DNA of 12,287 nucleotides from assembly GCA_002498205.1 (NCBI GenBank), contig DAGQ01000053.1, positions 1-12,287 on the forward strand. The letters run 5' to 3'. Positions 1 through 6,300 of this stretch are shown in pieces; the first letter of the stretch is position 1; every line of letters begins with the position of its first letter. This DNA comes from Euryarchaeota archaeon UBA596 (GTDB taxonomy: Archaea > Thermoplasmatota > Poseidoniia > Poseidoniales > Poseidoniaceae). The position numbers were made by a program, and so were the translations under genes. The notes beneath the pieces were generated by a model. That model was not told where the DNA came from. It worked only from the letters and a program-made list of their open reading frames with translations, and ran no database searches.

Positions 1-1
1 A

Positions 2-202
2 GATGCATTGCGAACCGCAATGGGCATGTCACTGATTTCGATGATTGCCATGGAAGCAGCGATGAATATTACCGATGTTATTTTGACAGGCGGTGCAATG
101 TTGACGCCAGAAGTAATCATTCCAATGTTGATTGCAGGGTTTTTGACTCCGTGGCCATACAATTACTGGAGATTAAAAAAATATGGGGTATCCTGTCATT
201 AG
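2..202 (+). CDS. C-terminal fragment of a membrane protein, probably DUF4396
   Basis: The reading frame is open from the first bases of the window (codon GAT at 2) to TAG at 200-202, so only the last 66 residues are present and the start lies outside. Two hydrophobic stretches are visible, GMSLISMIAMEAAMN and PEVIIPMLIAGFL, followed by a PWPYNYWRLKKYG tail that ends in a basic cytoplasmic-looking segment. The A-x3-A-x-G-M-S-L-I-S-M pattern and the P-x-N-x-W-x-x-K-x-G ending resemble the DUF4396 family of small integral membrane proteins as I remember it; its role is unknown. The Rieske oxygenase gene follows after 34 bases but has its own TATA-like element. I am confident this is a coding 3' end and only moderately confident of the family. 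Confidence 0.55.
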   Translation, partial: DALRTAMGMSLISMIAMEAAMNITDVILTGGAMLTPEVIIPMLIAGFLTPWPYNYWRLKKYGVSCH

Positions 203-206
203 TTGA

Positions 207-217
207 TTATTTATTAC
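207..217 (+). promoter_or_regulatory. TATA-box-like element of the Rieske oxygenase gene
   Basis: An ATTATTTATTA stretch is centred about 25 bases before the ATG at 237. No Shine-Dalgarno sequence lies between them. This spacing is what a leaderless archaeal transcript starting at or near the ATG would show. The surrounding DNA is AT-rich, so such a match has limited weight. Confidence 0.35.
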
Positions 218-236
218 AAGACTTTCTACATGTAAT

Positions 237-1319
237 ATGGCGAGAGATTATGTTGATGAAGAGATATCTCGAGCATTAACTTTACATTCAGATTATTATA
301 CCAATCTCGAACTATTTGAAAAAATAAAGACTTCTTTTTCTAATCATTGGCATTTTGCTGTACATAGTTCAGAATTTGATGATATTAATATTATTCCACT
401 AGAAAGAATGGGAGAGATAATTAATGACGAATTAATATTGACCAAAACTGAGAGTTATAATTGTATTTCTAATGTTTGTACACATAGAGCGATGTTATTA
501 GTAAATGAAAAATGTAAAAAATCAAGAATACAATGCCCATATCATGGCCGTACTTTTGATTTGAAAGGTCAATTAAAAAATATGCCTAAATTTGAAAATG
601 TAAAAAATTTCCCTACCGAGGGAGATAATTTAAAAAATTTTGAATTAATGAATTGGAAAAACTTACTTTTTGTAAACAAGGGTAAACAAAAATTTGATGA
701 ATTCATCGAATTTTTAGATAACAGAATTGGGTGGATGGATATTGAAAAATTCAAATATGATTCGAGTAAAGATCGAACACACTCTATCAAAGCAAATTGG
801 GCATTATATGTTGATAATTATCTAGAGGGGTTTCATATTCCCTTTGTTCATGGAGATTTGAATAATATTATTGAAAACGACTCTTATAAAACAGAATTAT
901 TCTCTAATGGTGTATTGCAAATTGGCTATGCAAAACCTGGAGAATTATGTTTTGATTTACCCAAGGAATCAATTGATTATGGCGATAATATTGCAGCATA
1001 TTATTTTTGGATATATCCCAATATGATGTTTAACTTTTATCCGTGGGGGGTATCTGTGAATATTGTTGTTCCTTTAGATTCTGGAAATTCAAAAATTATA
1101 TATCGAGGTTATGTAAATAATCCAGGTTTAATCTCAAAAGGAGCTGGTGGAGATTTAGATAAAGTTGAGGAAGAAGATCAACAAATAGTAGAATCAGTTC
1201 AAAGAGGAGTACATTCAGAGTCTTATGAAAGAGGTCGGTATTCGCCCGAAAAAGAATCTGGTGTACATCATTTCCATAGAATACTATTAAAAAATATAAA
1301 CAGAATCATTCCTCTTTGA
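237..1319 (+). CDS. Rieske [2Fe-2S] non-heme iron oxygenase, alpha subunit
   Basis: This 360-residue protein has the normal length and order for a ring-hydroxylating or quaternary-amine oxygenase alpha subunit. The N-terminal Rieske domain (about 35-150) carries CTHR and CPYHG, giving ligands C81, H83, C100 and H103. The C-terminal catalytic domain (about 180-360) carries DNYLEGFHIPFVH, giving iron ligands H200 and H205; an acidic EEED run at 311-314 probably supplies the third ligand (D314). Such enzymes use O2 and electrons passed from the Rieske cluster to the mononuclear iron. E197 sits three residues before the first histidine, where many family members have the bridging Asp; the carnitine oxygenase CntA uses Glu there. 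The substrate cannot be read. No ferredoxin or reductase gene is adjacent. The ATG has no Shine-Dalgarno site, fitting a leaderless message. The 3' end overlaps the convergent membrane-protein gene by 14 bases. Confidence 0.93.
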   Translation: MARDYVDEEISRALTLHSDYYTNLELFEKIKTSFSNHWHFAVHSSEFDDINIIPLERMGEIINDELILTKTESYNCISNVCTHRAMLLVNEKCKKSRIQCPYHGRTFDLKGQLKNMPKFENVKNFPTEGDNLKNFELMNWKNLLFVNKGKQKFDEFIEFLDNRIGWMDIEKFKYDSSKDRTHSIKANWALYVDNYLEGFHIPFVHGDLNNIIENDSYKTELFSNGVLQIGYAKPGELCFDLPKESIDYGDNIAAYYFWIYPNMMFNFYPWGVSVNIVVPLDSGNSKIIYRGYVNNPGLISKGAGGDLDKVEEEDQQIVESVQRGVHSESYERGRYSPEKESGVHHFHRILLKNINRIIPL

Positions 1320-1569
1320 TAAAAATCGACCAATCTTCATAAGTTAATCCTTCTAGTGCAACTCCAGTGACAATTCCAATCATCCATGCTTCAGTTTGAT
1401 CCCAAAAGAATAGAAAAATTAAGATTGTTGTGGCCCAAATCCAATGATGAATATGAAAAATATATATTTTAATTTGAGGCGTTTTTCCAGTAAGATATTT
1501 TGCTATAGCAAAACCAGCAATCAAACTAATTGAAAATATGTATAAACTATTTATTATATCCTCCGACAT
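1306..1569 (-). CDS. Small membrane protein with HIHHW motif, function unknown
   Basis: I do not recognise a named family. With the ATG at 1569 the product has 87 residues. The frame is open upstream to 1596, but AGGGGAG lies about five bases before the 1569 ATG, which decides the start. There are about three hydrophobic segments (near 6-24, 43-57 and 60-74). The motif HIHHW (39-43) falls at the edge of the second, and EGLTYEDW (73-80) follows the third. Histidines placed like this at a membrane face could bind metal or heme, but that is inference. It is the last gene of a minus-strand group behind the SDR fusion and the unknown 237-residue gene, 57 bases after the latter. Its stop overlaps the end of the convergent Rieske gene, so the two transcripts are antisense there. 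Confidence 0.7.
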   Translation of the reverse strand: MSEDIINSLYIFSISLIAGFAIAKYLTGKTPQIKIYIFHIHHWIWATTILIFLFFWDQTEAWMIGIVTGVALEGLTYEDWSIFIKEE

Positions 1570-1574
1570 TCTTA

Positions 1575-1581
1575 CTCCCCT
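1575..1581 (-). promoter_or_regulatory. Shine-Dalgarno site fixing the start of the HIHHW protein
   Basis: On the minus strand AGGGGAG is followed by TAAGA and then ATG. This selects the ATG at 1569 over the upstream in-frame ATG at 1596. Confidence 0.6.
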
Positions 1582-1626
1582 ACAATAAATCCTCATAACT
1601 TTCCATTATCATTATTGTGGATAATT

Positions 1627-2340
1627 TTAATTTTCAAAATGTATGATTTCTTCTAGACATTCCATTAAAGAAATCCTTATCGGTGTTTGAGTAACCCAAC
1701 CGTTTCCATTTTGTATCTTTAATAAATTGTGTAAATCAGAAAGATTCGGGGGTTTAGAGTTATAATTTGTACTAGTATTCCGAATTTCTTTAACTTCTAA
1801 ATCAATAATATCGATTTGATTTAATTTAGAATTATTTATTCTTCTCCATAACATTTTCAATTCTAAAAATATATCATTTGCTAGCCAAGGTCTCCTTCCA
1901 CAAACCTCAGTAACTAAAGTAGGGATTTTGGGAATTTCAATAAGTGTTTCAATTAAGTTAATAATGTCATTTTTAGAAGTCCAAAATCTAATTGGGTAAT
2001 TTTCTAAATCTAATGTTTGATTAGATTCAAGGGCATTGATCCAATTAGAAATATCTTTTGGACCCCATTTACCTTGAGGATCTATGCATAATAAATCTCT
2101 GATGTGTAGTTCTATACAACCATCTAAATCAAATGGAATGATTTGTTTATGCCAGGGCCGAATGATAATAGATGGTGTAGTAATTTCATTTTTTAAATCA
2201 TTTCCTATTTCAAAATGAATATTCAATCCGGAATCAGAATTTTCCTTAATTTCATGAATCATTCTGTCTGAAATTCTATTTTTTATTAAATCTTTTAGAA
2301 AATTAGAATCACCCGATAATGAAATTGTTTTTCTAATCAT
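1627..2340 (-). CDS. Unrecognised 237-residue protein, possibly a degenerate SDR relative
   Basis: I do not recognise this protein. It has no signal peptide or membrane segment and is rich in Ile, Asn and Leu. It starts one base after the stop of the SRPBCC-SDR gene, with GGAGA just before its ATG, so the two are almost certainly co-transcribed and translationally coupled. Striking segments are RPWHKQIIPFDLDG (61-74), HIRDLLCIDPQGKWGPKDISNW (79-100, described here by its ends H79 and W100) and EVCGRRPW (145-152). The N-terminus has a beta-strand then GDSNFLKDLI where an SDR would have its GxxGxxG loop, and the C-terminal RISLMECLEEII resembles the last helix of extended SDRs. That could mean a degenerate SDR relative that no longer binds NAD(P) normally; this is a weak guess. 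The coding assignment is firm because of length and spacing. Confidence 0.75.
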   Translation of the reverse strand: MIRKTISLSGDSNFLKDLIKNRISDRMIHEIKENSDSGLNIHFEIGNDLKNEITTPSIIIRPWHKQIIPFDLDGCIELHIRDLLCIDPQGKWGPKDISNWINALESNQTLDLENYPIRFWTSKNDIINLIETLIEIPKIPTLVTEVCGRRPWLANDIFLELKMLWRRINNSKLNQIDIIDLEVKEIRNTSTNYNSKPPNLSDLHNLLKIQNGNGWVTQTPIRISLMECLEEIIHFEN

Positions 2341-2341
2341 T

Positions 2342-3718
2342 TTATCTCCATTTCCCTAAACAATCCCTCAAAGCATCTTCAAGATTTTCGTGAGTGAATT
2401 TGAATCCAGATTTCATTAATCTGTCGGGCAAAACTCTTTGACCTTCAAATAAAAGAGGTCCTGCTAATTCCCCAAATAAAATCTTCATCGGAAATTTTGG
2501 AATTGGAGCGAAAGCGGGCCTCCAAAGAACTCTTCCTAAAGTCCTTGAAAATTCTTTCTGTCTGACTGGATTAATAGATGTTAAGTTATATGGTCCACTA
2601 CATTCTTTTTTCATTATTAGGTGATTTATTGCATATATTTGATCATCTAATGAAATCCATGACATCCATTGTTTTCCCCCTCCAATAGATCCCCCTCCAC
2701 CTAATTTCCAAGGTAACAACATTCTGTTTAGAGCGCCACCAGTTGCAGATAAGACGATTCCAGTTCTAATGTTAATTACTCTTACACCAGCATTTTTTGC
2801 TGAGTTAGCATATTTTTCCCATGCTAATACAGTTTCTGTAAGGAACCCCTCTCCCGGTTCACTTTCTTCAGTTAACTCTTCATCTCCTCTATTTCCATAA
2901 AACCCTATAGCGCTTGCTATCAGAAAGACTTCTGGTTTTTTATCTAATTTGCAGATTGTATCAGATAATAATGTGGTGGTTTTTTCCCTAGATTTTTGAA
3001 TTAAATCCTTTCTTTTTTTAGTCCATCGTTTATCTCCAATTCCTGCTCCCCCAAGATGAATTATTGCATCAAAACCTTCAATTTCTCTAGAATCCAAGAT
3101 GTCATTTTCAGGGTCCCATTTTATTTCATTAGAATTAGGTTTAGCTTCTCTTCGAACTAATCTCCAAACATCATGTCCTCCTGTGTCAAAGAATGCTACT
3201 AATTGAGTTCCAATCATACCTGAAGAACCTGCAATTAAGATTTTTTTGCGTTTTTCGGATCTAAATTTTTTATGATTCTCTAAATCTCTAATCAACCTTA
3301 GTTCTCTAGAAATGAACATATTTTTAATCCTTTTTCTAACACTTCTTCCGGCGAATAAATATCCAAATGCACCAAATGGGACTTGATATTCTACGGAATC
3401 CTTTACTAGAGTTCCATTATTTTTAGGGATAAAATCATGAACATGTTCCCATCTCCAAAATGGTCCTTTCAACATAATATCTTTGAATTGGTTAGGTGGA
3501 TTATAAACTGTATGTTTAGCTACCCATTTCATCTTCAATGGACCAAATGGAATTTCAAAGATTCTAATTGCCCCTTCTTCAATTGATTCGTCTGCTCTTA
3601 CTTCCTTTAGAACTTCCCAAGGAGGCATTAACCTTCTGAATGAACCTTCATGCTCAAACCAAGAAAAGGTATTTTCAATATTTTCATCAACAAAGGTTTC
3701 ATGTTCGAATTTGTACAT
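2342..3718 (-). CDS. SRPBCC domain fused to TIGR01777-type SDR (YfcH-like epimerase)
   Basis: The 458-residue product has two parts. Residues 1-150 form an SRPBCC (START/Bet v1-like) ligand-binding domain, seen in the N-terminal HETFVDENIENTFSWFE and the run of beta strands ending near R138-R145. Residues 158-458 form a TIGR01777/YfcH-type extended SDR: nucleotide loop GSSGMIG (164-170), HLGGAGIGDKRW (221-232), SAIGFYGNRGDE (269-280), RTGIVLS (318-324) and a C-terminal DUF1731-like tail with PLLFEGQRVLPDRL (421-434). The family binds NAD(P), but its substrate is generally unknown. I recall the same fusion in bacteria and archaea, so the architecture is not new. The ATG at 3718 has no Shine-Dalgarno site but has a TATA-like element about 27 bases upstream. 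It leads the operon with the two unknown genes downstream. Confidence 0.9.
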   Translation of the reverse strand: MYKFEHETFVDENIENTFSWFEHEGSFRRLMPPWEVLKEVRADESIEEGAIRIFEIPFGPLKMKWVAKHTVYNPPNQFKDIMLKGPFWRWEHVHDFIPKNNGTLVKDSVEYQVPFGAFGYLFAGRSVRKRIKNMFISRELRLIRDLENHKKFRSEKRKKILIAGSSGMIGTQLVAFFDTGGHDVWRLVRREAKPNSNEIKWDPENDILDSREIEGFDAIIHLGGAGIGDKRWTKKRKDLIQKSREKTTTLLSDTICKLDKKPEVFLIASAIGFYGNRGDEELTEESEPGEGFLTETVLAWEKYANSAKNAGVRVINIRTGIVLSATGGALNRMLLPWKLGGGGSIGGGKQWMSWISLDDQIYAINHLIMKKECSGPYNLTSINPVRQKEFSRTLGRVLWRPAFAPIPKFPMKILFGELAGPLLFEGQRVLPDRLMKSGFKFTHENLEDALRDCLGKWR

Positions 3719-3740
3719 TATACAAGGCTAGTATATTTAG

Positions 3741-3750
3741 CATATAAGAT
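3741..3750 (-). promoter_or_regulatory. TATA box of the SDR-led operon
   Basis: On the minus strand the sequence reads ATCTTATATG, centred about 27 bases before the ATG at 3718. That spacing puts the transcription start at or beside the ATG, so the message is probably leaderless. The lack of a Shine-Dalgarno site agrees. Confidence 0.5.
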
Positions 3751-3787
3751 ACTGTATGTTTTCATGAATAATTTAATTTATTCGCCG

Positions 3788-5311
3788 TTATTTGAAATGA
3801 ATCAAAGCTTTTCGAACAACATCAATAATTATATCAATTTCAGAAGTAGTGATTCCAAATCTGGGGGTAAAACGTAATGCATTTTCACCACCATGTATCA
3901 CACCAAGACCATTTAAACGGCACCATTCTTCAACGCAACCAAATCCAATTACGGGTAATTTTTCGGGATGGAGTTCTGCACATACAAGAAGCCCAGTCCC
4001 TTGCACTGAGATAATTGATTCAGGAAATTCAGACATTAATTTTTCCAGTTTATTCTTCAGTTCTTTTCCTCGTTGTCGAATATTTTGCCTAAGTTCGGGA
4101 GTAATGCTCTCTAGTACAGCCACTGCAGTCTCTAATGCTCGAGGATTTGTGGTCATTGTATTCCCATAAATTCCAGTTACGTATAATTCTGCAGCTTTCT
4201 TGGTCATGCCGACTACAGAAAGCGGATATTGACCAGCATTAATGGCTTTAGACCAAGCTTCCATGTCGGGTGCTTCAGCATCTTGAAATCCTTCATAATC
4301 TACAATGCTTAGACATCCTTGCCCCCTTAGCCCTGCTTGTACAGAATCTATGATTAGCATTGATCCATGTTCTGTTGTAAGACGTCTAGCCTCATCATAG
4401 AATGCCCTCTCAATACAGACTCCTGGTGCACCTTCTCCTTGAACAGGTTCAATTGCCAGCAATTCAATAAAGACTCCATCTGTATTGGCTTGTGTAAAAG
4501 CATTCTTTAGAGCGTCTATATCATTTGCAGGTATTAGTTTTAGATTATTTCTATTTTGAAACGTTTTCAGATTTCGATCATAACCGTCTTTACAGGAATG
4601 AGAGATTTGGGCAGGTCGGTCTGTTCTTCCATGAAATGCCTTTTCTATTGCTATCATTTGTGTAGGTTTACCTTCATGTTGACCTCCTGGGCCAGTCATT
4701 TTCAAAGCGTTAACGTCTGAAATTCTCATCCCAACAGTCATAGATTCTGACCCTGAATTCATACAAATAAAACGTTCAAAAGGACATTCATTTCGAGTAT
4801 GTCCGATTTCAAGTTTCAACTTATCTGCTAATCTTTTTTGGCTAAATGATGGCGTCATTACATTAGCCATAACCCAATTTTTTTGCATTGATTGAATCAC
4901 ATTTTCGGGACCGTGTCCCATGCCAAGCATTCCATAGCCCCCATTGTCATGCAAAACAGCACCATTAGAAGTTACGATCCATGGGCCTTTTGCTGATATA
5001 GCAACGTATGGATTAACTGTTGGAGCGGAGTAGAAGTTGACATAGTCTTTTTGTAAATATTCAATTAATTCTGATTCATCCATCTTGGTAATTTTTTCGC
5101 CGAATTCTTTTGTTAGGTTCTGATGGTTGTTGTAAGCTTCATCGATTGCCGCATTTAAATCTTCAAATGATTTTAAACATACTCCGATTATTTCGTCGGA
5201 GAGTCCAATCGTGTTGGCATTACCTGAGTTTTGTCTAATGTGTTTTAATTTTGAAATTTTAGAATCCATAGAACTCATCCCAATTAACACGCCCACTAAA
5301 ACGATACTCAT
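3788..5311 (-). CDS. Class III (ornithine-type) PLP aminotransferase
   Basis: About 507 residues from the ATG at 5311. Fold-type I class III features are all visible: SGSE (186-189) for the PLP phosphate, AFHGR (225-229), EPVQGEG (288-294), D322 in IIDSVQAGLRGQG contacting the pyridine nitrogen, and K355 in EAWSKAINAGQYPLS as the Schiff-base lysine. NTMTTNPRALE and RFTPRFGIT match the C-terminal half of the family. The D-S-V-Q-A-G-L-R form of the usual D-E-V-Q-T-G motif marks a distinct subgroup, so lysine, ornithine or acetylornithine specificity should not be assumed. It is a cytoplasmic enzyme. A TATAAAA box at 5361-5367 favours the ATG at 5311, but the first residues (SIVLVGVLIG) are oddly hydrophobic. 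ATG 5278 or 5269 (giving MDSKISKL) would remove them. It transcribes toward the SDR operon and away from the PRC-barrel gene. Confidence 0.92.
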   Translation of the reverse strand: MSIVLVGVLIGMSSMDSKISKLKHIRQNSGNANTIGLSDEIIGVCLKSFEDLNAAIDEAYNNHQNLTKEFGEKITKMDESELIEYLQKDYVNFYSAPTVNPYVAISAKGPWIVTSNGAVLHDNGGYGMLGMGHGPENVIQSMQKNWVMANVMTPSFSQKRLADKLKLEIGHTRNECPFERFICMNSGSESMTVGMRISDVNALKMTGPGGQHEGKPTQMIAIEKAFHGRTDRPAQISHSCKDGYDRNLKTFQNRNNLKLIPANDIDALKNAFTQANTDGVFIELLAIEPVQGEGAPGVCIERAFYDEARRLTTEHGSMLIIDSVQAGLRGQGCLSIVDYEGFQDAEAPDMEAWSKAINAGQYPLSVVGMTKKAAELYVTGIYGNTMTTNPRALETAVAVLESITPELRQNIRQRGKELKNKLEKLMSEFPESIISVQGTGLLVCAELHPEKLPVIGFGCVEEWCRLNGLGVIHGGENALRFTPRFGITTSEIDIIIDVVRKALIHFK

Positions 5312-5360
5312 CAATAATTCCCTTTCTCGTTTCCAAGGACTATCAAAATTTCATATCTAA

Positions 5361-5368
5361 TTTTATAA
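5361..5368 (-). promoter_or_regulatory. TATA box of the aminotransferase gene
   Basis: The minus strand reads ATTATAAAATTAG around this point. The TATAAAA core would place transcription start near 5338, about 27 bases before the ATG at 5311, leaving a short leader with GAGAAAGGGAA. Confidence 0.5.
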
Positions 5369-5386
5369 TTTAATTCATAATTAAAA

Positions 5387-5604
5387 TTTCAATTGAAAAA
5401 TTAATTTTTTAATTGAAAAATTAAATACACTTTTAATATATTTTCAAAAATCAATTATGAATACTTTTAATTGAAAAATCATTTATTTTACATGGTATTT
5501 TCTTTACTAAAATCAATTTCAATAAATTATTATTATCCGCCTATAAATTAGATTTTTCAATTGAAATCATATATTTTTTTAAACTATTTCAATTAGACAA
5601 TTAA
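5387..5604. repeat. Cluster of TTTCAATTGAAA palindromes and half-related copies
   Basis: Perfect 12-base palindromes TTTCAATTGAAA occur at 5387-5398 and 5555-5566. The 14-base string AATTGAAAAATTAA occurs twice, at 5391-5404 and 5411-5424, exactly 20 bases apart. AATTGAAAAAT recurs at 5469-5479. Looser copies are ATCAATTTCAAT at 5512-5523 and TTTCAATTAGACAATTAA starting at 5588. The spacing of about two helical turns and the dyad symmetry look like protein-binding sites. The A+T richness makes chance matches more likely, but not the long exact ones. Confidence 0.6.
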
Positions 5605-5624
5605 ATATAACTAATTACGGATAG

Positions 5625-5632
5625 TATATATA
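5625..5632 (+). promoter_or_regulatory. TATA box of the PRC-barrel gene
   Basis: TATATATA lies so that transcription would begin near 5654, just before the AAGGAG at 5656-5661. It is the clearest TATA match in the window. Confidence 0.55.
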
Positions 5633-5675
5633 CTGTATTGATTAAAGTCCGCGCTAAGGAGAAAAATAGGACGGG

Positions 5676-6278
5676 ATGCGAATGGCAAGAAATGAATATA
5701 CAATACAAGAATTATTGAGAAGAGACGTGTATGTCGGAGAAACAAAGGTAGGAGTTATAGTTGGAGAAAGAAATCATCCAAATACTGATAGAGTAAGATC
5801 TATGAGAATTGAGGTTGAATCAGACATAGCGGATGAGTTTATGAGAAAACCAGCAGAAATGGCACCACTATCTAAGGAACTAGTGCACAGTATAATGGAT
5901 GATGGATCTGTTAAATTATCTAAATCAATGAGAGAATTACAAAGAAGATGGAGAAACACAGTTCGTATAGATGAAAATTTATACGCACCAGATGAGATGG
6001 AAGATAGAGCAGTTCAAGATAACCAAGGAGATGAAGTTGGAGTAATCGTAGGCTTACTAAAGAAAAAACGTACATACAGAGGTGTAATTGTCGAAACTAG
6101 GTTAAGTATTAGGAGAGATTTTGGTTTGCCAGAAAGAATCAATATCCCAATTAATGCTTTTGCAAAAACACGAGAAAGTTTAGATGAAGTAGTTTTATCA
6201 AGAACAATCAGTAAATTATTAACATTACCAAGTTATATCCAAATTAATGATCCAGATTTTATTGATGAAGATGAATAA
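5676..6278 (+). CDS. Probable tandem PRC-barrel protein
   Basis: The 200-residue product is soluble, highly charged and acidic at its end (DPDFIDEDE). It contains an internal repeat. Residues 17-85 have KVGVIVGERN, then RVRSMRIEVE, then APLSKELVHSIMDDGSVKLSKSM; residues 118-181 have EVGVIVGLLK, then YRGVIVETRL, then INIPINAFAKTRESLDEVVLSR in the same order. A V-G-x-I-V-G turn followed by strands and a closing V-x-L-S segment fits PRC-barrel domains. In archaea these occur in RNA-processing contexts and in cell-division proteins (CdpB of haloarchaea). The specific role here is not known. The start could be ATG 5676 or ATG 5682; the AAGGAG at 5656 is rather far from both, whereas AGGACGGG abuts 5676. 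The gene ends one base before the convergent gene's stop. Confidence 0.7.
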   Translation: MRMARNEYTIQELLRRDVYVGETKVGVIVGERNHPNTDRVRSMRIEVESDIADEFMRKPAEMAPLSKELVHSIMDDGSVKLSKSMRELQRRWRNTVRIDENLYAPDEMEDRAVQDNQGDEVGVIVGLLKKKRTYRGVIVETRLSIRRDFGLPERINIPINAFAKTRESLDEVVLSRTISKLLTLPSYIQINDPDFIDEDE

Positions 6279-6279
6279 T

Positions 6280-6300
6280 TTAATTGATTAAATCAATTAA
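6280..6300. repeat. Perfect inverted repeat at a convergent gene junction
   Basis: Arms TTAATTGATT and AATCAATTAA flank a single A. The repeat begins beside the stop codon of the plus-strand gene (6276-6278) and covers the last codons and stop of the minus-strand gene. It could act as a bidirectional transcript end or protein site. It lacks the GC stem of a typical hairpin terminator. Confidence 0.5.

Larger units (their letters stand above)
5312..5675. other. AT-rich divergent intergenic region with repeated palindromes
   Basis: No gene is supported in this 364-base stretch. It separates two divergent genes and holds both their promoters. Nearly all of it is A or T between 5341 and 5610. 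It contains a cluster of TTTCAATTGAAA-like sites listed separately. Nothing resembles a tRNA, a structured riboswitch or a coding frame. It could be a regulated divergent promoter or a DNA-unwinding/origin-type region; the sequence alone does not decide. Confidence 0.8.

Noticed and set aside
696..707. Perfect 12-base palindrome GATGAATTCATC inside the Rieske gene
   Set aside because: It lies in well-conserved coding sequence with no partner sites, so chance is the simplest explanation.
569..790. Minus-strand open frame inside the Rieske gene
   Set aside because: It is antisense to a clear Rieske oxygenase and has no recognisable protein features or ribosome site.
3849..4169. Plus-strand open frame opposite the aminotransferase
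   Set aside because: It is the antisense shadow of conserved aminotransferase coding sequence; the translation is low in recognisable features.
5387..5604. ATTGAAA-ending repeats resembling the 3' end of archaeal CRISPR repeats
   Set aside because: The copies are short, irregularly spaced and sit in AT-rich DNA with no equal-length spacers and no cas genes nearby.
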